Made by a program: the position numbers and the translations under genes. Positions 14,572 to 21,892 of a stretch of DNA of 21,892 nucleotides are shown here, piece after piece. Source of the DNA: Halieaceae bacterium (GTDB lineage Bacteria > Pseudomonadota > Gammaproteobacteria > Pseudomonadales > Halieaceae); the NCBI GenBank assembly GCA_003523185.1, contig DPGN01000064.1, positions 13,293 through 35,184 of the forward strand, given 5' to 3'. The notes under the pieces were generated by a model. The model did no database searches, was not told the origin of the DNA, and saw only the letters and a list, made by a program, of their open reading frames with translations. Position 1 is the stretch's first letter; every line of letters begins with the position of its first letter.

Positions 14572-15855
14572 TTAAGGGGTGGGTTTTCCCAATAGCGCGT
14601 AATAGAGCCCATCGCCGCCTACTGCAGAGGGAATGACTTGTTGGCCATAGGTTGTGGTTTCACCGACTGCTTGTGGTAGGGGTAAGGAGCAAGCGGTCGT
14701 TTCAGCGTCGAGAAAGCGACCAACGACGGCATCGTTTTCTTGCGGAAGTACTGAGCAGGTAGCGTAGAGCAATTGACCGCCTGGTTTGAGCAGCGTCCAT
14801 ACCGACTGCAGTAGTTCGCTTTGCAAGGCTGCGAACTGGTCCAAATCACTTTTTCGACGGATCACTTTTACATCCGGATTTCGTCGCATGACGCCTGTTG
14901 CAGAGCAGGGAACATCAAGGAGGATTGCGTCAAAGGATGCGGGCGCCAGCACCTCATGCAAACTTCGTCCGTCACTGAGAACCGAGGTAATAGAGAGGTT
15001 AAGTCGGCTCGCGTTTTCATCCACTTTGACCAGTCGGTCTTCGGAGACATCAGCCGCCGTGACAGTTGCCCCAAGCTCAGCTAAGTGACAGGCCTTGCCG
15101 CCCGGGGCGGCGCAGGCATCGAGCACCGTCATGCCGGGCTCGGGTGATAGGAGCAATCCTGCGAGCTGTGCCGATTCATCTTGCACGCTCACAAATCCAT
15201 CATGGAAATGAGGTAGCTGTGATACCGGCAGCGGCTGCACTAGCGTAAGTCCAATGTTGCCCGCCACGCGCGCATCGATCCCCGCTTCTGTCAGCAGCGC
15301 ACTGTAGTCATCGACAGAGATGCGCTCGGTATTTATCCGTAGGGTAAAAGGAGGCCGTTGTCGACTGGCGTTTGCCAATTGATCCAGCCGCTCCGGATAG
15401 GATTTAGACAACAATTTGTGAAGCCAACCAGGCAAGGCTGCGCGTTCACTATCCCCAAGGGATTCAAGAAGTGTTGCTTTGTCACGCTGATATCGCCGGA
15501 GACAGCCATTAATAAGGCGGTTAGCCCAAGGCCGCCCTAGTTGCTCACAACAATCGACAGCCCCGGAAACCGATGCATAGTCTGGTGTGGCACATTCATC
15601 CAGCTCGTACATTGCCATGATGAGTAAGGCTTCTAAGACAGCGTCTCTTGTTTTCAACGGCCGCTCAAGAAGCTGGCGCGTGACGCCTTTGTAGAGAGGC
15701 CATAGTCTGAGGGAGCCGTAAACCAGCTCGCGCAATAAAGGCTGCTCGCTGTCGGCGACCGATCGCTCCGCACGACTATAAATCTTGTTAAGAGAGCTTC
15801 CTTGAGCAACATCGTCTAGGAGAGACGCTGCTACTGCCCTTACCGGAACGGTCAT
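14572..15855 (-). CDS. rsmB: 16S rRNA (cytosine(967)-C(5))-methyltransferase RsmB
   Basis: RsmB (Fmu/Sun) methylates C967 of 16S rRNA using S-adenosylmethionine. The 427-residue product (E. coli 429) has an N-terminal NusB-like helical RNA-binding domain (about 1-140) and a C-terminal Rossmann methyltransferase domain. The SAM motif VLDACAAPGGKACHLAEL starts near residue 244. Motif IV DVPCSATG contains Cys317, and motif VI YATCSVLPQEN contains Cys367, the expected catalytic nucleophile. Its ATG overlaps the fmt TGA (ATGA, 15852-15855). It belongs to def-fmt-rsmB-trkA, an order shared with E. coli. Confidence 0.97.
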   Translation of the reverse strand: MTVPVRAVAASLLDDVAQGSSLNKIYSRAERSVADSEQPLLRELVYGSLRLWPLYKGVTRQLLERPLKTRDAVLEALLIMAMYELDECATPDYASVSGAVDCCEQLGRPWANRLINGCLRRYQRDKATLLESLGDSERAALPGWLHKLLSKSYPERLDQLANASRQRPPFTLRINTERISVDDYSALLTEAGIDARVAGNIGLTLVQPLPVSQLPHFHDGFVSVQDESAQLAGLLLSPEPGMTVLDACAAPGGKACHLAELGATVTAADVSEDRLVKVDENASRLNLSITSVLSDGRSLHEVLAPASFDAILLDVPCSATGVMRRNPDVKVIRRKSDLDQFAALQSELLQSVWTLLKPGGQLLYATCSVLPQENDAVVGRFLDAETTACSLPLPQAVGETTTYGQQVIPSAVGGDGLYYALLGKPTP

Positions 15856-16817
15856 TTCAGATGACTTCCAAATTGGTTGCCGGGAGACAACGGTGCCGGA
15901 TTCCCGTTAACTATCTCTGCGATAGACAACGGCTTTTTGTTGGGAAGTTGTAAACGTGTGATGGATACCAGGCCATCACCTGTCGTGACGATTAAGCCCT
16001 CTTTATTTACCGAGATGATGGTCCCCGGGGGGCTGTTGGCGTTACTTTCGTTTGAGACGGCGCTCGCTTCCCAAAGCTTAATGCGCTGGTCGCCCAAAAG
16101 CGTGAAACAGCCTGGCGCCGGGTTAAGAGCGCGAATTTTCTGCGTAATGCTGGCCGTTGATTGGGACCAATCTATGACTGCCTCGGCCTTAGAGATTTTA
16201 TGGGCGTAGGTAATACCGTCTTCTGGCTGATCTACGGCTTCGTTCAATAGCGCCGGCAGCGAGTCGAGCGTTGAAATCAGCGTTTTTGCACCGAGGGTTT
16301 CGAGTTCGTCGGTTAGCGTGCCGGTTGTGTGACTCGCAGTAATAGAAGTTTTTGCGATCTTCAGCATTGCGCCAGTATCTAAGCCCTCATCCATCCGCAT
16401 GATGGTGACACCGGTTTCCTGGTCGCCGGCCTCTATCGCACGATGTATGGGGGCGGCGCCTCGCCATCGCGGAAGTAGCGATGCATGGACATTGATACAG
16501 CCGAACGCGGGAATGTCCAAAATGTTCTTGGGAAGCAGCAGCCCATAGGCAACCACAACCATCACGTCGGGTTTAAGTGCCTGCAGAGTAGCTTCTTCCT
16601 CCGGTGATCGCAGGCTGACGGGTTGGAACACAGGAATTAAATGGTCTTGTGCGACCGTTTTAACGGGTGAGGCAGTTAGCTGCTTGCCCCTGCCGGCAGG
16701 TCGGTCTGGCTGCGTATAGACGGCTATAACCTCGTGCTCCGAGGCTAATAGTTCAGTGAGGTGTCCTGCGGCGAAAGCTGGGGTACCTGCGAAGACGACC
16801 CGTAACGGTGTTGGCAT
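15852..16817 (-). CDS. fmt: Methionyl-tRNA formyltransferase
   Basis: Fmt formylates initiator Met-tRNA using 10-formyl-tetrahydrofolate. The 321-residue product (E. coli 315) begins LRVVFAGTPAFAAGHL. It carries the catalytic trio Asn109, His111 and Asp147, in INVHASLLPRWRGAAPIHRA and MDEGLDTGAM, the same spacing as the E. coli N108, H110 and D146. The loop DRPAGRGKQL (38-47) belongs to the tRNA-binding insertion. A smaller C-terminal OB-like domain follows from about residue 205. It starts 7 bases after def ends and overlaps rsmB by four bases, so the three are one transcription unit. No clear Shine-Dalgarno sequence is visible, consistent with coupling to def. Confidence 0.97.
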   Translation of the reverse strand: MPTPLRVVFAGTPAFAAGHLTELLASEHEVIAVYTQPDRPAGRGKQLTASPVKTVAQDHLIPVFQPVSLRSPEEEATLQALKPDVMVVVAYGLLLPKNILDIPAFGCINVHASLLPRWRGAAPIHRAIEAGDQETGVTIMRMDEGLDTGAMLKIAKTSITASHTTGTLTDELETLGAKTLISTLDSLPALLNEAVDQPEDGITYAHKISKAEAVIDWSQSTASITQKIRALNPAPGCFTLLGDQRIKLWEASAVSNESNANSPPGTIISVNKEGLIVTTGDGLVSITRLQLPNKKPLSIAEIVNGNPAPLSPGNQFGSHLK

Positions 16818-16824
16818 CTGGTGT

Positions 16825-17331
16825 TTACGCTCTGCGACGCTGTTCTTTTTCGAGTCGCTGTCGGATTCGCTGTCGCTTCAGAGGGCTTAAGTAGTCGACA
16901 AAAAGCTTGCCTTGCAAATGATCCATCTCGTGTTGAAGGCAGACGGCGAGTAAGCCAGTCACAGTTTCGTCAATGGTGCTCCCATCGCGATCAAGGGCAT
17001 TGACGCGGATGGCTTTGGGCCGTTCAACAGATTCGCTAAATCCGGGCACAGACAAGCAACCCTCTTCAAAGCCGTCGAGGGTCTCGTCGATGACTTCTAC
17101 CTTCGGATTGACAAACACCCGTGGGGTTGATCGATCGCTGGAAAGGTCAATAACGATAACCTGCTCGTGGACATCGATTTGTGACGCCGCCAGTCCGATT
17201 CCGTTAGCGTCGTACATGGTCTCGAACATGTCATCAATCAGCGTTTGTATTCTCTCATCCACAACCTCAACGCTCGCCGCACGGGTTCGCAGGCGCGGAT
17301 CGGGGAATTCAAGAATTTTTCTGATGGCCAT
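16825..17331 (-). CDS. def: Peptide deformylase
   Basis: Def removes the formyl group from the N-terminal methionine of new proteins, the counterpart of Fmt. The 168-residue product (E. coli 169) has all three family motifs: GIGLAASQ at 44-51, EGCLS at 90-94 and HEMDH at 133-137. Metal ligands are Cys92, His133 and His137, with Glu134 as the general base. The start ATG 17331 gives the usual N-terminus AIRKILEFPDPRLR. It is the first gene of the minus-strand unit def-fmt-rsmB-trkA-trkH and has a good promoter about 90-120 bases upstream. The E. coli order dprA/def-fmt-rsmB-trkA is kept here except for the inserted LysM gene. Confidence 0.98.
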   Translation of the reverse strand: MAIRKILEFPDPRLRTRAASVEVVDERIQTLIDDMFETMYDANGIGLAASQIDVHEQVIVIDLSSDRSTPRVFVNPKVEVIDETLDGFEEGCLSVPGFSESVERPKAIRVNALDRDGSTIDETVTGLLAVCLQHEMDHLQGKLFVDYLSPLKRQRIRQRLEKEQRRRA

Positions 17332-17421
17332 AATCGTCGCTCAGGCATGAGTGTGGATGAAAAAGGTGTCAATTGCACCGCGGTGAGCTTGTCAGGCACA
17401 AACCGTCAGCGCACACTAGCT

Positions 17422-17449
17422 ATTATACCGCTTAGCGGTGATACGCCAA
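17422..17449 (-). promoter_or_regulatory. Sigma-70-type promoter for def-fmt-rsmB-trkA-trkH
   Basis: On the minus strand TTGGCG (17449-17444) is followed after 16 bases by a perfect TATAAT (17427-17422). It is the best promoter I can see in the window, and lies about 90 bases before def. The spacer is largely filled by the palindrome ACCGCTTAGCGGT. Confidence 0.65.
17427..17439. repeat. 13-bp palindrome in the def promoter spacer (possible operator)
   Basis: ACCGCTTAGCGGT is a perfect 6+1+6 palindrome lying between the -35 and -10 elements of the def promoter. A protein bound there would block RNA polymerase. A second perfect palindrome, CACCGCGGTG, lies at 17376-17385 in the leader. No candidate regulator is in the window. 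Confidence 0.4.
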
Positions 17450-17495
17450 TTTTCTCTGGTTTGACGGTGAGGTATCTGCCATAACGTCACTGGAG

Positions 17496-18604
17496 GTGGA
17501 CTTGGGGAAGCGCATGAAAAACAGATTGATCATCCTACGGGACAAACGCAGGCGCTCAATGTCTGCGCAACTTCTGCTCCTATTTGTTTCACTGGCCTCA
17601 GTGGCTTTGGCTCATGCGCAGAGTGCAATACCCCGGCTCGCTGACAACGCACCCGACACCTACACCGTGGAGCGAGGCGATACTTTATGGGATATCTCGG
17701 CGCTTTTTTTGAATGAGCCCTGGCGCTGGCCGGAGCTGTGGTCTGTAAATCCAGATGTGAGAGACCCCAATCTTATTTACCCGGGCGACGTGCTGTATCT
17801 GCGATGGAACAACGGTAAACCCGGCGTGTATCTAACGTCGGCGCCGCGTGCGAGCGTGACTAAATTGTCCCCCAAGATGCGCAGCGAGCCGCTGACATCA
17901 GCGATCCCAGAAATACCACGCGACGTGATTGACCCATTTATTGCCAATCACCGTTTTGAGAACACCGTTGATCGGTCGATGTACCCACGTGTTCTCGGGG
18001 GCGCTGGTGGCCGTCTGATTTCTGGCATGGGTGATTCAATTTACGTCGCCGGCAGTTTGTCGAGCGGGGTTGAAACCTACGATGTGGTGCGACCCTCTTA
18101 AGAACTCAATGATCCCAAGACCGGAGAGCCGCTGGGTCAGCTTATGATTTCTGTAGGGCGAGTTGCACTTGCCCGCGAGAAAGCCAATGCCAATGAGGCG
18201 AGCCGCTTTGATGTGCTCGCAGCGCGAGAGGAATTGCGCGCGGGCGATATTTTATTCCCCGTTATTGATGGCGAAGTCGTCTCGATGTTTAAGCCGCGCG
18301 CACCAGATAAACAGTTGTCCTCAGGGGTGATTTTGTCGGTAGACAGTGGCGTGTCGCAAATAGGTGCTCTGGACGTAGTGGCGACCAACCTGGGTCAAGG
18401 AGACGGGGTAGAGGTAGGTCATATCCTTGGCATCACAAAAGGCGCGGAGAGAATCAGGGACCCTGAAACGCGAGATTGGCTTTCAATACCGGCCGAGCGT
18501 GCGGGCCAATGATGTTATTCGCAGTTCACGAAAAGGCTAGTTTTGGCCTGATCTTAGGCGCAAATCAGCCGCTTGCCGTGGGCGATGAGTTAATAAACCC
18601 GTAA
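17496..18604 (+). pseudogene. tsaP: Disrupted LysM-domain protein gene (TsaP-like): in-frame stop plus 1-base frameshift
   Basis: Intact homologues (about 340 residues, e.g. the Pseudomonas gene between def and dprA) are secreted peptidoglycan-binding proteins; TsaP anchors the type IV pilus secretin. Here an N-terminal signal peptide (SAQLLLLFVSLASVALAHA) is followed by a LysM domain with TYTVERGDTLWDIS and LIYPGDVLYL (about residues 54-102), then a stop TAA at 18099-18101. The same frame continues after the stop as ELNDPKTGEPLG and on through FKPRAPDKQLSSG, so this is a nonsense change. That frame ends at TGA 18510-18512, but the next frame at once reads MMLFAVHEKASFGLILG and then PLAVGDELINP, the expected family C-terminus, stopping at 18602-18604. 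This implies loss of one base near 18507-18509. The start is uncertain: TTG 17502 has GGAGG five bases upstream; GTG 17496 and ATG 17514 are alternatives. Reading or assembly error is not excluded. Confidence 0.8.
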
Positions 18605-18653
18605 ACGAAATCGGCCAGAGGACGCTGGTCGCAAATGAACTCAAGGACGAGTT

Positions 18654-19769
18654 ATGCCACACACCTTATCGGGCGATCAAAGTGCAGCCTCTCAGTGGAC
18701 TGGTTACGCGCGGTTCTTGCTTACGCAGGGTGATGAGGCACGATCTTTAGCCCTCGCCTTTCCCTCGCCAGATCATGTGCTCCGAGCCGCGGAAACGCCC
18801 ATGCTGCGCCTGTGGCGCCGGGACGTTTTGGAGTCTGTTGATAAAGCCGCGTCGTTGCCGCCTGCATCGTGGGCGCTACCTATTTCTGATGAGGATTATT
18901 CTCCGTTGCTAGCTGAGTGCTCCGACGCTCCTTGCCTGCTGTTTGGTCGGGGTGATGCATCGATTCTCACTAAGCCCGCGATTGCTACTGTGGGTAGTCG
19001 ACAGCCCTCCCTTGATGGTTGCTCTCTGGCTGAGCACTTTGCCCACGATTTGGCGCGAGCGGGCTTTGTGATTGTCAGTGGGCTTGCGTCAGGAATCGAT
19101 ACCGCGGCGCACCGAGGAGCGATAAAAGCCGGCGGCAAGACCATCGCGGCGGTGGCGACAGGCATCGATACCACCTACCCCCGCTCAAATAGGCCACTGT
19201 GTGAGGAAATCGTTGAAAACGGTGCTGTAGTCAGTCAGTTCCTACCAGCAAGTGCGCCGAAAAAGCACCATTTCCCCCGTAGGAATCGAACCCTGTCCGG
19301 TCTGTCGCTCGCGACAGTTGTTATTGAGGCGGGTGTGCCCAGCGGCACACTCATTACAGCGACCGCTGCTGCTGAGCAAGGTAGGGATGTCTTTGCACTG
19401 CCTTGGTCTGTTAATCATCGCGGTGGTAGGGGTTGTCTTGAGTTGCTCATGGACGGAGCACTTCTAGCACTTAGGCCTGTTGATGTAATTCGCGCCGTCA
19501 ATTGGTCACACCCTTACATCGACGCGCCTGAGTTCGATGAGGCAGTTTTCAACGACACGGTAGACCCCACAGCCCTACCCGGCCGTGGGGGAAATGATGC
19601 TTTCGATGGATTATTGGCGGCTATGGGTGACGGCTATCACTCGGCAGAAGATTTGGCCACCGCGCTTTCATTGGATATCCGGGTCGTGAACCAGACGCTT
19701 GCCCAACTAGAGATCGATGGGCAGTTAACCCGCCAAGGTCAAGCTTATTGGACCCGCGCACGGAATTAG
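18654..19769 (+). CDS. dprA: DNA processing protein DprA (Smf)
   Basis: DprA binds incoming single-stranded DNA and loads RecA during natural transformation; most non-transformable bacteria also keep it. The 371-residue product (E. coli Smf 374) has the Rossmann-like core: VGSR at 113-116, SGLASGIDTAAHRGA from about residue 142, then GIDTTYPRSNRPL, FPRRNRTLSGLS, and EAGVPSGTLITATAAAEQGR. A C-terminal winged-helix (DML1-like) domain spans about residues 315-368. Two usual positions differ: Q in SQFLPA where SEF is common, and PW where PG is common; neither looks disabling. ATG 18654 is preceded by AAGGA at about the right distance. It begins 49 bases after the broken LysM gene, and its promoter probably lies in or before that gene. 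Confidence 0.96.
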   Translation: MPHTLSGDQSAASQWTGYARFLLTQGDEARSLALAFPSPDHVLRAAETPMLRLWRRDVLESVDKAASLPPASWALPISDEDYSPLLAECSDAPCLLFGRGDASILTKPAIATVGSRQPSLDGCSLAEHFAHDLARAGFVIVSGLASGIDTAAHRGAIKAGGKTIAAVATGIDTTYPRSNRPLCEEIVENGAVVSQFLPASAPKKHHFPRRNRTLSGLSLATVVIEAGVPSGTLITATAAAEQGRDVFALPWSVNHRGGRGCLELLMDGALLALRPVDVIRAVNWSHPYIDAPEFDEAVFNDTVDPTALPGRGGNDAFDGLLAAMGDGYHSAEDLATALSLDIRVVNQTLAQLEIDGQLTRQGQAYWTRARN

Positions 19770-19814
19770 TGCGGTAAAATGATGTCGTCGTTTTAGTTAT
19801 CGAGAATGTGAGTT

Positions 19815-20366
19815 ATGGCCTCGTTGTGGCGCATAAATGAAGCAGCAGCCTCCATAGAGGCTGGCGGCGTGATTGCCTGTCCTGCGGAAGCCGTTTGGGG
19901 TTTGTCCTGTGACCCATGGAATCCTTCTGCGGTCGCGTTTCTCTGTGAGATGAAGCAACGCGCGCTGTCTAAGGGTGTCATTGTGGCCAGTGGCGATGTG
20001 GCGCATTTCGCTCCCTTGCTCGATGCCTTAGATGATGATGAGCGCAGCCGCGTGCTGTCCTCATGGCCCGGGCCTGTTACTTGGCTGGTCCCGAACCGCG
20101 GTTATTTCCCTTCTTGGGTCACGGGAGAGAGCAACGAGGTCGCAATACGTGTAACCTCTGCACCAGGCTTGTCCAGTTTGTGTCGCGAATTGGACGGTCC
20201 AGTGGTTACAACCAGTGCCAACTGGGCGGGCGCGCAGCCGGCGAAGCATCTCTTTCAGGTGCGGCGATACTTCGGCTCGGAGATTGCGGTGGTGCCCGGT
20301 GAGGTGGATCTGGCCGGTAAACCATCCACGATAAAACGAATAAAAACAGGCGAAGTGTTGCGTTGA
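19815..20366 (+). CDS. tsaC: Threonylcarbamoyl-AMP synthase TsaC (YrdC/RimN)
   Basis: TsaC makes threonylcarbamoyl-AMP from threonine, bicarbonate and ATP, the first step of the t6A37 modification of ANN-decoding tRNAs. At 183 residues it is the short, single-domain TsaC type (E. coli 190), not the longer Sua5. Seen are GGVIACPAEAVWGLSCDP, the segment ELKQR-like EMKQRALSKGVIV, WPGPVTWLVP, VAIRVTSAPGLSSLC, and VVTTSANWAGAQPA, which form the nucleotide and threonine pocket. It ends with the family-like IKRIKTGEVLR. It stands 45 bases after dprA and 25 before hemF on the same strand. A TAAAAT at 19775-19780 could be a weak -10, but no -35 fits. Confidence 0.95.
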   Translation: MASLWRINEAAASIEAGGVIACPAEAVWGLSCDPWNPSAVAFLCEMKQRALSKGVIVASGDVAHFAPLLDALDDDERSRVLSSWPGPVTWLVPNRGYFPSWVTGESNEVAIRVTSAPGLSSLCRELDGPVVTTSANWAGAQPAKHLFQVRRYFGSEIAVVPGEVDLAGKPSTIKRIKTGEVLR

Positions 20367-20391
20367 ACATCGCCTAGATCAGGGGAAGGCT

Positions 20392-21291
20392 ATGGATTTG
20401 CCGGCGGTAGAGCAGTACTTGAAGGGTCTGCAACAGTCGATTTGTGATGAGTTGAGTGCCATCGATGGCTCCGCACAATTTGAAACAGAGTCCTGGGACC
20501 GACCTGAAGGTGGCGGTGGCATTAGCCGCGTGCTGGCTGATGGGAAAGTCTTCGAAAAAGGGGGCGTCAATTTCTCGTATGTAGAAGGCGGTCAGATGCC
20601 GGGTAGTGCCACTCAACATCGACCCGAACTTGCGGGCCGCAGTTTCAAAGCAATGGGTGTCTCGCTCGTGATGCATCCACAAAACCCCTACGTACCCACA
20701 TCGCATGCCAACGTCCGGTGTTTTGTCGCTGAAAAAAAGGGCGAAGCGCCCGTTTGGTGGATGGGCGGTGGCTTTGATTTAACCCCCTACTACGGCTCGC
20801 AGGAAGACGCTGTGCATTGGCACCAAACCGCCAAGGAGGCCTGTGAGCCTTTCGGCGATGGCGTGTACCCCAAGTACAAAGCCTGGTGTGACGATTACTT
20901 TTTCTTGCCGCATCGTAATGAGCCTCGAGGTATTGGCGGGCTGTTTTATGACGACCTGAATGAGTGGGGTTTTGAAAAGACGTTTGGCTTTATGCAGGCC
21001 GTTGGCAATGCCTATTTGAAGGCTTACGTGCCCATTGTGCTCAGAAACAAGGACAAGGCGTTCGGCGAGCGTGAGCGGCAATGGCAGTTATATCGTCGCG
21101 GACGCTATGTGGAGTTCAACTTGGTTTTCGATAGAGGCACTTTGTTCGGGCTTCAATCAAACGGCCGAACGGAAGCCATTCTAATGTCTCTGCCACCGCT
21201 GGTTCGCTGGGAGTATGGCCTGACGCCAGAGGCAGGCACGCCCGAAGCAGAACTTTTGGACTACTACCTCAAGCCGCGTGACTGGGTGTGA
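20392..21291 (+). CDS. hemF: Oxygen-dependent coproporphyrinogen III oxidase
   Basis: HemF converts coproporphyrinogen III to protoporphyrinogen IX by oxidative decarboxylation with O2, a late step of haem synthesis. The 299-residue product has exactly the E. coli length and near-identical blocks: ATQHRPELAGRSFKAMGVSL, NPYVPTSHANVR (His105), WWMGGGFDLTPYYG, KAWCDDYFFLPHRNEPRGIG, RRGRYVEFNLVFDRGTLFGL and SLPPLVRWEY. ATG 20392 follows GGGGAAGG at good distance. Presence of this aerobic enzyme shows that the organism can use oxygen; an oxygen-independent HemN elsewhere is not excluded. It sits between tsaC and aroE as in Pseudomonas. Confidence 0.98.
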   Translation: MDLPAVEQYLKGLQQSICDELSAIDGSAQFETESWDRPEGGGGISRVLADGKVFEKGGVNFSYVEGGQMPGSATQHRPELAGRSFKAMGVSLVMHPQNPYVPTSHANVRCFVAEKKGEAPVWWMGGGFDLTPYYGSQEDAVHWHQTAKEACEPFGDGVYPKYKAWCDDYFFLPHRNEPRGIGGLFYDDLNEWGFEKTFGFMQAVGNAYLKAYVPIVLRNKDKAFGERERQWQLYRRGRYVEFNLVFDRGTLFGLQSNGRTEAILMSLPPLVRWEYGLTPEAGTPEAELLDYYLKPRDWV

Positions 21292-21295
21292 GATA

Positions 21296-21333
21296 CTGCG
21301 TTTAGGGGTGCGCAGAAACCTCTATCCGTTTTT
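21296..21333 (+). terminator. Possible Rho-independent terminator after hemF
   Basis: Two alternative stems are possible: CTGCG/CGCAG (21296-21300 with 21311-21315), or TAGGGGT/ACCTCTA (21303-21309 with 21318-21324, one G-U pair). Five Ts follow at 21329-21333. Both stems are short and the T-run is four bases from the second stem, so it may only attenuate transcription into aroE. Confidence 0.35.
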
Positions 21334-21363
21334 AGTTTCGACCCGTTGCACTTGGAGCACCAC

Positions 21364-21892
21364 ATGAGGCGGTTCGCCGTACTGGGCAATCCCATCGAGC
21401 ACAGCAAGTCGCCGGAAATTCACCGCGCGTTTGCCCAGAGCTGTCGGCATGACATCGACTATCAGAGGGTGCTGGTTGAGGCAGGTGACTTTGATCGTGT
21501 GGTCGCTGAATTTTTTGCAAGCGGTGGCATTGGGTTGAATGTGACTGCTCCGTTCAAAGGCGAAGCCTTCGCATTGGCCGAAGTTCATACTGAAGACGCT
21601 GTTGACGCCAAAGCCGTGAATACCCTGTGGCGTGATGTTGAGGGGCGTGTCTGTGGTCACACGACCGACGGTAGCGGCTTGGCTCGTGACCTTGAAGTGA
21701 ACTTGGGGTGGCAGTTGGCTGGAGCCAACATTTTGTTTCTGGGTGCTGGTGGCGCCATGCGCTCTATTCTTGGTCCGCTCTGCGATCGTGCTCCAGCATC
21801 GATTCATGTCGCGAACCGCACACCTGAACGCGCTGAAGATCTCGTGGCGTTGTTTGAGGCCAGTGGGTCACTGACTGCGGGGAGTTTGACGG
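21364..21892 (+). CDS. aroE: Shikimate dehydrogenase (NADP+), N-terminal part, cut by window end
   Basis: AroE reduces 3-dehydroshikimate to shikimate in the aromatic amino acid pathway. 176 codons are visible and the frame is still open at the end of the window. From ATG 21364 it reads MRRFAVLGNPIEHSKSPEIH with the substrate-binding SKSP at 14-17. NVTAPFK follows with the catalytic Lys65, then Asn86 and Asp102, all at the E. coli spacing. The NADP-binding loop GAGGAMR is at 127-133, and the NRT motif in VANRTPERA points to NADP rather than NAD. GGAG stands about six bases before the ATG. The tsaC-hemF-aroE order matches Pseudomonas; in E. coli tsaC and aroE are neighbours without hemF. No lesion is seen in the visible part. 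Confidence 0.97.
   Translation, partial: MRRFAVLGNPIEHSKSPEIHRAFAQSCRHDIDYQRVLVEAGDFDRVVAEFFASGGIGLNVTAPFKGEAFALAEVHTEDAVDAKAVNTLWRDVEGRVCGHTTDGSGLARDLEVNLGWQLAGANILFLGAGGAMRSILGPLCDRAPASIHVANRTPERAEDLVALFEASGSLTAGSLT

Noticed and set aside
18503..18514. Programmed -1 frameshift in the LysM gene
   Set aside because: There is no slippery heptamer, and an upstream in-frame stop already breaks the gene, so a deletion is the simpler reading.
1..21892. A novel multi-gene system, mobile element, CRISPR array, tRNA or rRNA gene
   Set aside because: Every sizeable stretch is explained by known core genes in conserved order, gaps are under 170 bases, and I found no direct-repeat array, transposase, integrase, or tRNA-like cloverleaf.

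Overview
The window is a stretch of core chromosome from a gammaproteobacterium, beginning inside dnaA, so it lies beside the replication origin. The evidence is the gene order dnaA-dnaN-recF-gyrB, followed by glyQ/glyS, a lipid A acyltransferase, trkA, rsmB, fmt, def, a LysM gene, dprA, tsaC, hemF and aroE. This is essentially the order known from Pseudomonas-type genomes. Protein lengths and motifs match E. coli and Pseudomonas orthologues throughout. Moderate GC and the presence of rmuC and trkH in this block would suit a marine group such as Halieaceae/OM60, but that placement is only a guess.

Layout. (1) 1-5379, plus strand: the replication block, with the C-terminal 221 codons of dnaA, then dnaN, recF and gyrB. 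recF carries two perfect 16-bp parS palindromes (2248-2263 and 2872-2887), and dnaN carries a perfect DnaA box (1023-1031). (2) 5405-9775, minus strand: glyQ-glyS-rmuC; glyQ and glyS overlap by 4 bases. (3) 9864-11626, plus strand: an LpxL/HtrB-family acyltransferase overlapping djlA by 4 bases (envelope genes). (4) 11638-17331, minus strand: def-fmt-rsmB-trkA-trkH, that is, N-terminal formyl-Met processing, rRNA methylation and K+ uptake, reading from a well-formed promoter at 17422-17449. (5) 17496-21892, plus strand: a broken LysM/TsaP-like gene, dprA, tsaC, hemF and the first 176 codons of aroE.

Almost everything is ordinary, compact, vertically inherited housekeeping DNA. No gap between genes exceeds 170 bases. 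I see no tRNA, rRNA, insertion sequence, CRISPR array, prophage or defence island, and no undescribed multi-gene system. The clearest anomaly is the LysM gene at 17496-18604, which has an in-frame TAA and, further on, an apparent one-base deletion, while the remaining coding sense and the extreme C-terminus stay recognisable. The best structural signal is the pair of parS sites, each read by RecF as V-F-H-V-E, so that a centromere and a conserved protein segment share the same bases.

Functionally, the first block covers initiation (DnaA), processivity (clamp), repair (RecF), supercoiling (GyrB) and, through parS, origin segregation. The other blocks serve translation (GlyQS, Fmt, Def, RsmB, TsaC), the envelope (acyltransferase, DjlA, TrkAH), DNA handling (RmuC, DprA), haem synthesis (HemF) and the shikimate pathway (AroE).
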